Notes: a model not told the origin generated them from the letters alone. Shown: positions 53,680 through 63,173, numbered from the stretch's first letter. The stretch is DNA of 64,000 nucleotides from Calothrix sp. NIES-4105 (GCF_002368415.1 NZ_AP018290.1:8423717-8487716), one strand, 5' to 3'. Numbers and translations: made by a program.

Positions 53680-54105
53680 ATGAATAACAACGTAAAGAAA
53701 GCCCTTTTACTTACAACCGCTTCTTTAGGTCTTCTTAGTGTTTCAGTAGCAACAGCAGATGTAGCTTCAGCAGGCTATGCATCTGGTAGTGCTTCTGTTA
53801 CCAACATTGACGGCAGCACTTACAGCGTGGGTGGTGAATTCGGTGGACCAGGAGTAAATTACAACTCCGTTACTGTTGAACCAACTTATAACGCTGTAGA
53901 CTCAGCCAATATCTCTAGCTATGCAGTCAACAATCTTGTTGTGACAGGTTCTACAACTGTAAATGCTGCGGACACTATGACCATTAGTGAACAAGTAGTA
54001 GAAACATTGAATAATTTGGCGCCTAATGGTGCTATCACCACCGCTAACCTCAGCAATTACGTTGGAATCATCCGCGCGGCTGGTGGCGCTGACGGTTTGG
54101 AATAA
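53680..54105 (+). CDS. Small secreted protein with IIRAAGGADGLE C-terminal tail
   Basis: A 141-residue protein with a clear signal peptide (KKALLLTTASLGLLSVSVATADVASA, cleavage near residue 31). The mature part is beta-rich, poor in charge and rich in Ser, Thr, Val, Asn and Gly (SVTVEPTYNAVDSANISSYAV). A helical segment SEQVVETLNNL and the final tail YVGIIRAAGGADGLE lead directly to the stop. The next gene's product ends in nearly the same tail. I do not recognise the family; the low-complexity beta composition is like that of secreted fibre subunits. An AAGGA precedes the ATG. A hairpin follows the gene at 54132-54178. Confidence 0.8.
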   Translation: MNNNVKKALLLTTASLGLLSVSVATADVASAGYASGSASVTNIDGSTYSVGGEFGGPGVNYNSVTVEPTYNAVDSANISSYAVNNLVVTGSTTVNAADTMTISEQVVETLNNLAPNGAITTANLSNYVGIIRAAGGADGLE

Positions 54106-54131
54106 GTTTGACTAATTCAAACATTTGATTA

Positions 54132-54178
54132 TTAAGATAAAGGTTTAGATAGATAACTATTCTAACCTTTATCTTTAA
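54132..54178 (+). terminator. Long hairpin between the two IIRAAGG-tail genes
   Basis: TTAAGATAAAGGTTTAGATAG and its inverse CTATTCTAACCTTTATCTTTAA form a stem of about 20 bp with one bulge and a short loop. It could be a terminator or an mRNA-stability stem giving unequal amounts of the two secreted proteins. Confidence 0.7.
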
Positions 54179-54245
54179 TGTGCTTGAAAAAGTGACTAAT
54201 CAAATAATTGTTATTTTTCTAGCTTTATTCTTGAGAGGTTGACAA

Positions 54246-54707
54246 ATGAAAAAATATCTTATTGGTCTTACATTCGGATGTGCAATTTGCCTAGAACCGA
54301 CACTAGCTTTTGGCCAGACTACTAATAATATTACTAATCAGACTACTAATGTTAATAATCCATCAGTTGTTTATCCTGTATCAGGTGCTTCTATTTCAGG
54401 AGCAGTAACGTATCAATCCGCAGCTAATGTAATTACAACCATTTCAGGGCAGATAACACTTCCTCAAAATTTATATTACAATGGTTCCGCCACTATCACA
54501 TATCAAACTACTAGTCCCACTGATTTGCGTCCCACAAGCTTAACATTAACCCCTGAAGCTAACTCAATTCAAGTCGTTGACACTTCTAGCTCTATATCTG
54601 CTGTAACTGCTACAGAATTGAAAAATGCATTAAATCCTACTACTGGTAATCTACAAAGAGCAATTACAATTATCCGTGCGGCAGGTGGCACCGATGGACT
54701 CGAATAA
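54246..54707 (+). CDS. Small secreted protein with IIRAAGGTDGLE C-terminal tail
   Basis: A 153-residue protein with a signal peptide (YLIGLTFGCAICLEPTLAFGQ, cleavage near residue 24) and an Asn/Thr-rich start (TTNNITNQTTNVNNPS). The body is made of beta strands (GASISGAVTYQSA, ITLPQNLYYNGSATITYQT) with no cysteine after the signal. It ends NLQRAITIIRAAGGTDGLE at the stop. The tail differs from that of the upstream gene's product at one of its last 12 residues, whereas the bodies share little beyond composition, so the tail is under its own constraint. Family unknown to me. A hairpin with a GGCGCC loop follows. Confidence 0.8.
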   Translation: MKKYLIGLTFGCAICLEPTLAFGQTTNNITNQTTNVNNPSVVYPVSGASISGAVTYQSAANVITTISGQITLPQNLYYNGSATITYQTTSPTDLRPTSLTLTPEANSIQVVDTSSSISAVTATELKNALNPTTGNLQRAITIIRAAGGTDGLE

Positions 54708-54758
54708 GTGCTAATGTATAAATTAGTTGAGCGGTTGCTACGAAAGTTAGACTAAGAA

Positions 54759-54797
54759 CTACCCTTTTAATTTTGGCGCCGAAATTAAAAGTAGTAG
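54759..54797 (+). terminator. Hairpin with GGCGCC in the loop
   Basis: CTACCCTTTTAATTTT and GAAATTAAAAGTAGTAG pair around a GGCGCC loop, about 50 nt after the second secreted gene, and probably terminate its transcript. The remainder of the 54708-55159 gap is AT-rich with no gene and probably contains the promoter of the following large gene. Confidence 0.65.
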
Positions 54798-55183
54798 TCA
54801 TACATATCAGTATAAAAATGTTGTATTGTTGAATTTGAATTGTATGTGTAGTTCAACTATACGGTAACGTTTCAGATTATGAGCTTATACACAAACTAAA
54901 GCATATTTTAGTTCAGTAATATTAAACAGATTAAGGGTTAAGCAATATCAGCATAAGTTCCAAATGTACATACTTTTATAATATTATTAACCCAAAAATC
55001 TAAGTTTTATAAAGATATGTAAAAACTATTTATAAAGTAAATGTTCAATTTTTTTAGATTGAGGTTCAGTAATTGCGTTGTCTAAACTGTTGAGGATGCT
55101 GGTTTGCGTGCAAGCATTACTCAGCCGACAAATTAGTTAAAGCTTTATACGTAGACTTTTTGAGTTCCTGGAGATGTCAAAAA

Positions 55184-58100
55184 TTGCAATTAGTTATCAC
55201 CAAAAAATTAAGCAAAGGGCAGTATATTAATCAAGTCTTGCAAATAGTCTGCATCCAAATAATACTTGCAACATTCTGCAAATTGCCTGCTCTATCCCAA
55301 ACTCCTTTAAAATCCACGCCATTACAATCACAAGAACTTAACTCAAATAACCAACCAGAAGATATTGAATTAGATACAGCAAACTCCGAGCTAGCACCAC
55401 AACCTAGATTAACTTTATCTAAGGTTCACTTTGCTTCGATATCACGAAAAGATGAGCATAGTTTTAGCGTTCAATCAGGAAGTATTAACGTAGTTACATC
55501 AAACTCTAATTTAAATTTACCAAATGCAGAATTAACTTTATCCGAAGTAAAATTTGCTTCGATATCACAACAAGGTGAGCATAACTTTAATGTTCAACTA
55601 GAAAGTAGTGATATAGTTACATCAACCTCGAATTTAAATTCGCCAAATGCGGAATTAACTTTATCCGAAGTAAAATTCGCTTCGATGTCGCAACAAGGCG
55701 AGCATAACTTTAATATTCAACTAGAAAGTAGTGATATAGTTACATCAACCTCGAATTTAAATTCGCCAAATGCGGAATTAACTTTATCCGAAGTAAAATT
55801 TGCTTCGATGTCGCAACAAGGCGAGCATACGAAAAACTTAACTCCCCAGCAGAGTGCCCTATTAGAGAAGGGAGACTCCACTCCCTCCTCGCCTCTCCTT
55901 GTAGGAGAGGGGCTAGGGGAGAGGTTTTTAACATCTCATGAAAAGTCAGAACTAGCAAGTAGTGATGTAGTTACATTAACTCCAGAATTACTTTTATCTC
56001 AAGTTTCTTCTCCTTCAGTAACACCACAGGGGGGACTCAATCCAAGTATCCAATCAGGAGGTGTTGACCCTTTACAACTGGCGCCTGACTCCTCACTAGA
56101 TTCATCTGCACGTGATCTGAATCTATCTCAACAATATCCCTTACCTACAACACCATCACAACCGGGAACACCTAATCAAAACGTTCAACCAGGAGGTGTT
56201 GACCCGTTACAAACTGCTCCAGATTCTCGCGTAGACCAATTTAACCCAAATCGACCCCTCGAAAAACTTGAGGGAAATGCCGAATTAACCGAAGTCCTTG
56301 TTCGTAATGCAATAATTAATACTGCTGGTCGCTATCCTTGGGTTATTGACCCAACAGATAAGTTAACTTTTTCGGCTTTGCTGTTTCGTCCAGGTGAGAA
56401 AGAAGTATATTCTAGTTTCGATTTTCAATCAATTGATGGAGGTTCTGGGGTTAATCGCTTCTCAGTGGGCGTTTTTCCTAAAAAAGATAGCTTTTACTGG
56501 ATATTAGATGATAATCAAGTAGTGATGGAAACAAAAGGGGAGTTATACGGTGTTTCTTATCAAGGAGAATCAAAAGAAACTCACATAACCCGAACAATGG
56601 ATTTGGTTCAGAGCTATGGGGGTAATCAATTCATCGCTGCTCTGGCGCCGGATATGGAGCGTTTGTTGCGTAACCCTGATTCTAATACCAGTGATGCTTC
56701 TAATGCTAGTGTATTAAGTGTTGCGGCTCAGGTCACCAATCCTTCGGGCATACAAGCACCCCAAATTATCATCAATAATCCAGCAATTAGCAATAATAGT
56801 GGTAATATAACCAATATTCAATTCCCTAGCCAAAGTAATTTCTTTAACAATATAGATATTGCAAATGCACCTAGAGTGTTGCAAGCGTATCCCACGCTAA
56901 ATATACAATCACTAGCTTCTCTTGGCTTTTATCGTGGAGAAATTATTCCCACTGAAGTGTTAAAAGAAGCTGGTATTACTTTTGGTAGTATTTACAAAAA
57001 TGCTCCTCCACAGTTTACTCCGACCGTTAGTAGCACCGCTGGTATTAAAGTGTTACAGTCTGGCAAGTTTGACAACCCCGATCTACTTCGGATGTTACTT
57101 GACCGCTCTTTAAGTGATGGTGAGAGAAAAACACACTATTTTAACTCGCTTTATTGGACTTCGTTTGGTATCCGTGGTGAAAACCAAACCGAAACAATTA
57201 ATAAATCTGAAAGCTACAAATGGTATCGATTCTACGCGAGTCAAGCGCATAATCGGGTTTTGATACGGTACCATAAAGACAAACCTGAAGCGACATATAC
57301 CCAAGTCTTCGCAAACCCAGGAATTTCACTTACGTTTCGTCCAGACACATTTGATGTAGATGCACCGCAAACCATAATTAACTCAGTAGGGTTACTAACA
57401 GGTTTGATATTTGACCAAATAAATCCTGAAAATATAAACAAATTATTACAAACCGCTCGCGAACGCTATAACAAGAAGCAAACCTTCTCTGCCTTACAAA
57501 CTAAAGCTACTACTGATGAGCGTCGTCAAATAAATCGGCGCCTTAATAGTACCTTAGCTTTTACCAATCTTGCCAGTGGAGTCGAGCAACTATCTGGACA
57601 AGTAACATTTTCTAGTAGCGTCAAACCGAATCAAAGTTCGCTGTGGCAAGTACGAAGCGGGTTATACCGTCGTTCGGTTCTGTTTTTTGAGTCGCAGTCA
57701 GATGTCACCTCTGGACCAATTTCATTTGGAGAAACACGTTTTTCACCAGAGCGATTAGGACCCTTGGGTTTTGCTAATAGTTTTGTACCAGAAAACAGAG
57801 TGGATAATCAAAACCAGTCGAATGAATCTTTCGCTGTACAAACATTAGTAACTACAGGTTCGGGTAGACAGTTCCTTTTCCAAGACTCCTCTAATAGCTT
57901 ATTAGGAGTGCCGGTACCAGCAAGAGCAACTGCTTTGGTATTTGATCGATTTGAATTACGTCGCTCTGAAACACAGAAAATTAAAAATTATATTTTTTCT
58001 GGTTATAAATTTCTACCTGCAACAGAATTAGTTTTTTCTGGAACTAATAAAAATTTAAATTATAGTGTTAGTGTTGGAACGTGGATAAATCCAAATGCCG

Positions 58101-58678
58101 ACCAACTTCTAAATGTTTCAGATAACCAATCTGTTTTTAAAGAGCCTACAGTGGGAGTATATACAAACGCAAGCGTCACCAGTACTAACCTCAAAATTAC
58201 GCGCGATGCTAAAGGCAATCCTTCAGAAATTTTTAATTTTAGCCCCTCACTCACTTTACGTTTAAATAGTGCTTCCAGCGTTCTTAATCAAAATGTAGTA
58301 GCGCTAAGTTCGCTATTCTATTATCAAAATAGAAGTTTTGAGTTCGCAGTTGCTCCTGGAATTCAATATGCCAATCAACTTATCGGTGTCCTACCAGCTA
58401 GTCTGCGCTTTAGAAATGGACTCAGTTTTGAAACTGCTTTAGAACTAGGAGAACGTCTATATTATCGTTTTGAAACTTTAAAGACTTTAAATAGGGATTT
58501 AAGCTTAGGGTTATACGTGCGGAATTTTACAGATATCGACAGAAACCGTATTAACGGACATAGTTATGGTCTTAAAGTTCGTTTCAATGTTCCCAAAACC
58601 GTTTTATTCACTGATTTTACAGTCGGAAACAGTAGCCAAGGTTTAGATATTCGCTTGCAAGGAAGCATAAATTTCTAA
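55184..58678 (+). CDS. Large exported protein with 41-residue repeats and probable outer-membrane beta-barrel
   Basis: The start is uncertain: TTG 55184 has a GGAG 10 nt upstream and is followed by a signal peptide (QVLQIVCIQIILATFCKLPALSQ); the frame is open from TTG 55160. The mature protein has about three and a half copies of a 41-residue repeat (AELTLSEVKFASMSQQGEHNF), then a Pro/Gly-rich linker with two GGVDPLQ units, and a folded central domain from about residue 370. The C-terminal about 350 residues are amphipathic strands ending in phenylalanine (LDIRLQGSINF), as in outer-membrane barrels. I do not recognise the family. A surface transporter or assembly platform for the two small secreted proteins upstream is possible. 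Confidence 0.78.
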   Translation: MQLVITKKLSKGQYINQVLQIVCIQIILATFCKLPALSQTPLKSTPLQSQELNSNNQPEDIELDTANSELAPQPRLTLSKVHFASISRKDEHSFSVQSGSINVVTSNSNLNLPNAELTLSEVKFASISQQGEHNFNVQLESSDIVTSTSNLNSPNAELTLSEVKFASMSQQGEHNFNIQLESSDIVTSTSNLNSPNAELTLSEVKFASMSQQGEHTKNLTPQQSALLEKGDSTPSSPLLVGEGLGERFLTSHEKSELASSDVVTLTPELLLSQVSSPSVTPQGGLNPSIQSGGVDPLQLAPDSSLDSSARDLNLSQQYPLPTTPSQPGTPNQNVQPGGVDPLQTAPDSRVDQFNPNRPLEKLEGNAELTEVLVRNAIINTAGRYPWVIDPTDKLTFSALLFRPGEKEVYSSFDFQSIDGGSGVNRFSVGVFPKKDSFYWILDDNQVVMETKGELYGVSYQGESKETHITRTMDLVQSYGGNQFIAALAPDMERLLRNPDSNTSDASNASVLSVAAQVTNPSGIQAPQIIINNPAISNNSGNITNIQFPSQSNFFNNIDIANAPRVLQAYPTLNIQSLASLGFYRGEIIPTEVLKEAGITFGSIYKNAPPQFTPTVSSTAGIKVLQSGKFDNPDLLRMLLDRSLSDGERKTHYFNSLYWTSFGIRGENQTETINKSESYKWYRFYASQAHNRVLIRYHKDKPEATYTQVFANPGISLTFRPDTFDVDAPQTIINSVGLLTGLIFDQINPENINKLLQTARERYNKKQTFSALQTKATTDERRQINRRLNSTLAFTNLASGVEQLSGQVTFSSSVKPNQSSLWQVRSGLYRRSVLFFESQSDVTSGPISFGETRFSPERLGPLGFANSFVPENRVDNQNQSNESFAVQTLVTTGSGRQFLFQDSSNSLLGVPVPARATALVFDRFELRRSETQKIKNYIFSGYKFLPATELVFSGTNKNLNYSVSVGTWINPNADQLLNVSDNQSVFKEPTVGVYTNASVTSTNLKITRDAKGNPSEIFNFSPSLTLRLNSASSVLNQNVVALSSLFYYQNRSFEFAVAPGIQYANQLIGVLPASLRFRNGLSFETALELGERLYYRFETLKTLNRDLSLGLYVRNFTDIDRNRINGHSYGLKVRFNVPKTVLFTDFTVGNSSQGLDIRLQGSINF
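55405..55840 (+). repeat. In-frame 123-bp tandem repeat within the large exported protein
   Basis: The period is exactly 123 bp (55405, 55528, 55651, 55774); the last two copies are almost identical at the DNA level while the first is degenerate. The unit encodes 41 residues with no frame change. Recent unequal exchange is likely, and copy number may vary between strains. Confidence 0.9.
55892..55910. repeat. Intact CCTCTC-CTTGTAG-GAGAGG hairpin inside a coding region
   Basis: It is the same hairpin that is split by the 144-bp element at 7122-7265. Here it lies in frame within the large exported protein gene, encoding PLLVGEGLGERF in the linker, so repeat DNA has been adopted as protein sequence. 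The surrounding 55840-55945 is all repeat-like. Confidence 0.85.
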
Positions 58679-58720
58679 GAAAATTTAAAAGTATATAATT
58701 ATACTATAAATTTAGAAAAT

Positions 58721-58739
58721 CCCCCCTTAATAAGGGGGG
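58721..58739 (+). terminator. CCCCCCTTAATAAGGGGGG hairpin
   Basis: A strong G/C stem with an AT loop, 42 nt after the large gene's stop, followed by a short T-run. It is of the same hairpin class as the target of the element at 43030-43194. The 58740-59000 gap holds a 43-codon open frame at 58818-58949 (GTG start) that looks like a fragment at best. Confidence 0.7.
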
Positions 58740-59000
58740 CTTTCCCACAAAACTGGAACAATAACTCTGCCTGTATATTTTGCATCGGCTTTGAGGTAGA
58801 TTTATCATAAATATTGTGTGTGGTTTACCAAATCGGGAATAGTTCCTGGCGCCATCAGTTATTCATTTACCTTTAACCTACGTCTGACTAAAGCAGAAAT
58901 TACTAGCTATTTTGCGACCAAACAAAAGTATCTTCAAAGCCTGAAGTAAGGAAATCATCTCACGCTACCTAACCTTCGGCGATGGGTGGGTGCGTTAAAC

Positions 59001-59870
59001 TTATTTGGAAGTAGCTAAAGCTACCTGACCGCCAATCAGGCTTAAAAAGCTTGTACCAAAATGCTGAATTTCTAAAAAATTTGCTTGTTGTGGTTCTGTT
59101 TTATAAATTCTAAATGTCTTCATAATACCCAAAGTTGCAGCACTTTCTAAAGGGCTAACAAAGCTTGTATCTCGGTCGATAAAATGTGCTTGTTTTACCC
59201 AATGAGCCATCTGATTAGCATTCAAAAAATAACAACCTGAATGGGGATTTAAAGCACGATGAAAAGTGATTGGCATCCCCATAATTGTACCTTTGAGTTC
59301 GGCTTGCTCCTGCACATTTTGAAATCTTGCGGTGACTCGTGGAAGTAAATCGCCATCAACATAGGCTTTATTGGTAAGGTTATTGATGGAAACTTCATAG
59401 CGATTGGGTTGCAGCAGGTTGATATCACCCGCTTGTTGAGTGAACCAATTTAATTTCAAAAAAAACCAAGGATCGTGAATGATTAAATCATCTTCTAGGA
59501 AACAGTAATAATCGTACTTGCCTAAATTATTTCTCAGCACTGCTTGACATTCAAATCCTAATAGCAAAGGTTCGGCTTGAGTCGGATAATGCTGATAAAA
59601 ATGGGATGGTAAAGATAGTTGTTCGAGTAGATGACAATCTTGAGTAGTACAAATAATAATATCGAGTTGGCTACATTGAGGTTGGTTCGCAGGAAAAGCC
59701 AGCCTTTGACCAATATTAATAATGCTTTGAGATTTGCCAAATAGCTGATGCAAGTTAGTAATGCTTTCACGCAAAGCTTGTACGCGCGGTTGGGGATTTT
59801 TTCTTTGGGAAGCGTGCTTACCCTTGCTATCGGGTTGAAAAAAGTGGGCGATGGTAAAAAGTATTCGCAT
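59001..59870 (-). CDS. Putative glycosyltransferase (GT-A type)
   Basis: A 289-residue soluble protein opening MRILFTIAHFFQPDSKG. A possible nucleotide-sugar/metal site is YYCFLEDDLIIHDPWFFLKLNWF, with an acidic EDD in place of DxD. Later NRYEV, HSGCYFLNANQMAHWV and DRDTSFVSPLESAATLG resemble acceptor-binding parts of family-A glycosyltransferases. I recall similar unannotated proteins in cyanobacteria but no characterised one. The gene is flanked by terminator-like hairpins on both sides and seems monocistronic. The function is inferred from fold-like features only. Confidence 0.65.
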   Translation of the reverse strand: MRILFTIAHFFQPDSKGKHASQRKNPQPRVQALRESITNLHQLFGKSQSIINIGQRLAFPANQPQCSQLDIIICTTQDCHLLEQLSLPSHFYQHYPTQAEPLLLGFECQAVLRNNLGKYDYYCFLEDDLIIHDPWFFLKLNWFTQQAGDINLLQPNRYEVSINNLTNKAYVDGDLLPRVTARFQNVQEQAELKGTIMGMPITFHRALNPHSGCYFLNANQMAHWVKQAHFIDRDTSFVSPLESAATLGIMKTFRIYKTEPQQANFLEIQHFGTSFLSLIGGQVALATSK

Positions 59871-59895
59871 TGACTTACCTTACAAGATTTAGTCA

Positions 59896-59926
59896 GATTC
59901 CCGACTTCTTAGAGAAATCGGGAATC
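59896..59926. terminator. Hairpin GATTCCCGACTTC..GAAATCGGGAATC
   Basis: A second copy of the hairpin at 1026-1055, here between two minus-strand genes, 20 nt after the stop of the pentapeptide/RTX gene. It probably ends that transcript. Confidence 0.65.
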
Positions 59927-59945
59927 TTGTAGCTAGTTGAAAAAG

Positions 59946-61508
59946 TTAAAAGATAAAGTCGGTAGCATCAACATTGGTGGCAGTGAAGTTGCCTAGCGTA
60001 ATGGTATCTGTACCGAATACCGCACCGGAAATCACAGTGTTGGCGCCATTTTGAGTCACCGTCAAAGCACCGAAGCTGGTTGCAAATGCCGTCAAGTTAA
60101 TTTTGTCTGCACTGTCTGCGAAAGCATTAATGCGATCGCTACCAAAACCTGATGCAAAAATAAAGGTGTCATTGCCGGCGCCACCATTCATAGTATCGTT
60201 CCCGGCGCCACCAATTAAAGTATCATTACCACCTGCCCCAGTCAGATTATCAGCACCAGCACCACCGACTAGGGTATCAGCACCAGCACCACCATTGAGG
60301 TTATCATTACCAGCACCACCATCGAGATAATCATTACCAGCATCACCAGTCAGGGTGTCATTACCAGCATTACCAAAGATATTATCGTTTCCGGTTGTGC
60401 CGTTGAGGGTGTTGTCTAAATCATCTCCAACAATTAGACCAATCGCATCAACAGCGCTCGCACCTGTAAGGTCAGCACCGAAAAAGTTAGCATTGGTGAA
60501 ATTGCCTTTGGACAGGTTCGCGTTAGTTAAATTGGCATTTGTGAAATTTGCACCAGTGGCGATTGCGTCAGTGGTGAGTACTCCACTCAGGTTAGCTCCC
60601 GTGAAGTTGGCGTTTGTCAAGTCACCTGTTGTAAAATCAGCGTTAGTCAAATTGGCATTGGTGAAATTTGCACCAACCGCAGACCCGTTAATAAAGACAC
60701 CTTCTGCATTGGCTTGGGTAAAGTTTGCTCCACTTACATCAGTCTGATCAAATCTGGTTCCAGTCAGGTTGGTAACTGTACTACCAGAGGCGCTAAAATC
60801 AGAACCAGAAAGAACTGCATCATCGATCAGCGCACCACTTAAATTTGCACCACGAAAACTAACATTAGCAGTTTGACCCGGAGCAAGGGGAGCATCACTC
60901 AAAGAAAGACCGCTCAAATTAGCGAGGTCAAAAATAGAGTTTTGCAGAGTGACATCTGTGAAATTTGTTTGCCGGAAGTCTGCACCTGTGGCATTGACAT
61001 TGACTAAGAGAGTGGCCTCCAGAGTAGCTCCTTGGAGGTCGGCATTTGTAAGATTGGCGCCTGTAAAGTCAGCAGCTTTCAAATTCGCCAAAGACAAGTC
61101 CGCACGGGTAAAGTTAGCACCAGTAAGGTTAGGACGCTCAGATTGTTCGCCACTCAGATTAGCTTCCTGCAAATTTGCATCCGTTAAGTTGGCATTTGAA
61201 AGGTTGATGTTGGTTGTGTTGACTTGAGACAAATTTGCTTGTCTCAAGTTGGCGCCACTCAGGTTAACATCCTGTAATGTTGCTAAAGAAAAATTAGTTG
61301 GTGTGGGAAAGTTTGCATTAGGGGCAAAAATGGCATTTGATGCATTTACGTTGCTCAGAAAAGCTTCTGAAAAGTTAGTGCTTCTTAAAAGCGTGCCAAC
61401 TAATTGGACATCTGTAAGACTGGCTTTGAAAAAAGTTGAGCCATTCAGGTTTTGACCGTTAAAATTATTGCCAACCAGAACTTGATTGCTAAAATCTTGA
61501 GCTGCCAT
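59946..61508 (-). CDS. Pentapeptide-repeat / RTX calcium-binding protein (copy 1)
   Basis: A 520-residue secreted-type protein without a signal peptide. Residues about 10-350 are A(N/D)Lxx pentapeptide repeats (NLTGANFTRADLS and similar), forming a square beta-helix. Residues about 365-460 are RTX calcium-binding nonapeptides (GGAGNDTLIGGAGNDT). The C-terminal cap FASGFGSDRINAFADSADKINL ... DFIF is typical of type I secretion substrates. A near-identical architecture is encoded by the neighbouring gene at 61554-63131, sharing both ends at high identity, so they arose by tandem duplication. The upstream isomerase may assist folding during export. Confidence 0.92.
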   Translation of the reverse strand: MAAQDFSNQVLVGNNFNGQNLNGSTFFKASLTDVQLVGTLLRSTNFSEAFLSNVNASNAIFAPNANFPTPTNFSLATLQDVNLSGANLRQANLSQVNTTNINLSNANLTDANLQEANLSGEQSERPNLTGANFTRADLSLANLKAADFTGANLTNADLQGATLEATLLVNVNATGADFRQTNFTDVTLQNSIFDLANLSGLSLSDAPLAPGQTANVSFRGANLSGALIDDAVLSGSDFSASGSTVTNLTGTRFDQTDVSGANFTQANAEGVFINGSAVGANFTNANLTNADFTTGDLTNANFTGANLSGVLTTDAIATGANFTNANLTNANLSKGNFTNANFFGADLTGASAVDAIGLIVGDDLDNTLNGTTGNDNIFGNAGNDTLTGDAGNDYLDGGAGNDNLNGGAGADTLVGGAGADNLTGAGGNDTLIGGAGNDTMNGGAGNDTFIFASGFGSDRINAFADSADKINLTAFATSFGALTVTQNGANTVISGAVFGTDTITLGNFTATNVDATDFIF

Positions 61509-61553
61509 AGTATATATCCTGAGAAAATCTAAATTGCTTTGAAGTTTGAAAAT

Positions 61554-63131
61554 TTAAAAGATAAAGTCGCTAGCATCAACATTTGTAGCGGTGAAATTTG
61601 CTAGGGTAATAGTATTTGTACCGAACAGCGAACTGGAAATCACTGTGTTGGCGCCATTTTGAGCCACCGTCAAAGCACTGAAACTGGTCGCAAATGCCGT
61701 CAAGTCAATTTTGTCTGCACTGTCTGCGAAAGCATTAATGCGATCGCTTCCAAAACCTGATGCAAAAATAAAGGTGTCATTGCCGGTGCCTCCGTTCATG
61801 ATATCGTTACCAGCGCCACCAGTTAGGATATCAACACCACCACCACCATTAAGATTATCGGCGCCTGCACCGCCAATCAAGGTATCATTGCCGATTTCAC
61901 CAGTTAGGGTGTCATTACCGTTACCACCGTTCAGATAGTCAGCACCATCATTGCCATTCAGGTTATCGGCGCCTGCACCACCGTCTAAATAATCATTACC
62001 ACCAGCACCAGTGAGAGTGTCATTACCATCAAAGCCGAAGATATTATCTTTGCTACTTGTGCCGTTGATTGTATCATTACCAGAAGTCCCAAGCGTCAGA
62101 CCAATGGCATCAACAGCGCTCGCACCTGTGAGATTTGCTCCGATAAAAGTTGCATCCGTGAAATTACCTTTCGACAGGTTTGCGTTAGTTAAATTGGCAT
62201 TTGTAAAATTTGCACCAGTAGCAATTGCATCGGTGGTAAGCACCCCGCTCATGTCAGCTCCTGTAAAGTTGGCATTGCTAAGGTTGGTTTTAGATAGGTC
62301 AGTGTTTACCAGTGTGGCACTACTAAAATTTGAACCACTAAAATCACTGTCAACTAATTTAGCTCCAGTCAAGTTTGTGGCTGTAACTGTACCATTGGTG
62401 GCAACATAGGCACTAAAATCAGCCCCAGTCAACACTGCATCATCTAAAATTAAGTTGCTTAAATCAGCACCACGAAAGCTAACGTTAACAGGTTGTGTTG
62501 GGTCAAACGCGGCTGTATCACTTATAGAAACGCCACTGAAATTAGCCAGGTCAAAGGTAGAATTTTGCAGAGTTAAATCTGTGAGTTTTGCTAATCGGAA
62601 ATCAGCACCTGTTGCATTAACATTGACTAAAAGAGTTGCCTCAAAGTCAGTTTCTTCAAACTTAGCATTTGTGAAATTTGCACCTGTCAAATCGGCAGCT
62701 TTCAACTTTGCCTTAAATAAATCGGCGCCTGTAAAATTTGCCCCTGCTAGATTTGGTCGGTCAGATTGTTCACCACTGAGATTAGCTTCATGCAAGATAG
62801 CATTGGTAAGATTGGCATTTGACAAGTTAATGAATTTTGTATCGATTAATGATAGATTAGCTTGTCTGAGGTTTGCCCCACTCAGATTAACATTCTCTAA
62901 TGTTGCCTTGAATAAATTAGCTGGTGATGGAAAGTTGGTATTAGGAGCAAAAATTGCATTAGATGCATTAACATTAAACCACTTAGATTCTTCAAAATTA
63001 GTACTTCTTAGCCCTGTACCAACAAATTGGACATCTGTAAGAGTTGCTTTGAAAAAATTTGAGCCATTAAGGTTTTGACCGTTGAAATTGTTTCCAACTA
63101 GAAATTGATTGCTAAAATCTTGAGCTGCCAT
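61554..63131 (-). CDS. Pentapeptide-repeat / RTX calcium-binding protein (copy 2)
   Basis: A 525-residue paralogue of the gene downstream, with the same order: pentapeptide beta-helix (about 10-350), RTX repeats (about 365-465; NGNDGADYLNGGNGNDTL) and C-terminal cap ending ATNVDASDFIF. The first 25 residues and the last 60 are almost the same in both copies, while the middle pentapeptide part has diverged, suggesting that the ends are constrained for export. It lies 45 nt upstream of copy 1 and 42 nt downstream of the isomerase gene, so the three are probably one operon. No type I transporter is in the window. Confidence 0.92.
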   Translation of the reverse strand: MAAQDFSNQFLVGNNFNGQNLNGSNFFKATLTDVQFVGTGLRSTNFEESKWFNVNASNAIFAPNTNFPSPANLFKATLENVNLSGANLRQANLSLIDTKFINLSNANLTNAILHEANLSGEQSDRPNLAGANFTGADLFKAKLKAADLTGANFTNAKFEETDFEATLLVNVNATGADFRLAKLTDLTLQNSTFDLANFSGVSISDTAAFDPTQPVNVSFRGADLSNLILDDAVLTGADFSAYVATNGTVTATNLTGAKLVDSDFSGSNFSSATLVNTDLSKTNLSNANFTGADMSGVLTTDAIATGANFTNANLTNANLSKGNFTDATFIGANLTGASAVDAIGLTLGTSGNDTINGTSSKDNIFGFDGNDTLTGAGGNDYLDGGAGADNLNGNDGADYLNGGNGNDTLTGEIGNDTLIGGAGADNLNGGGGVDILTGGAGNDIMNGGTGNDTFIFASGFGSDRINAFADSADKIDLTAFATSFSALTVAQNGANTVISSSLFGTNTITLANFTATNVDASDFIF

Positions 63132-63173
63132 AGTATATCCTGAGAAAATTTAATTGGTTTTAAATTTGAAAAA

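Noticed and set aside
58818-58949. 43-codon GTG frame (VWFTKSGIVPGAIS...)
   Set aside because: Looks somewhat protein-like but is short, lacks a ribosome-binding site and I recognise no homologue.
60103-61455. Long plus-strand frames opposite the pentapeptide/RTX genes (also 61711-63078)
   Set aside because: They are antisense shadows created by the strong codon periodicity of the repeat proteins.
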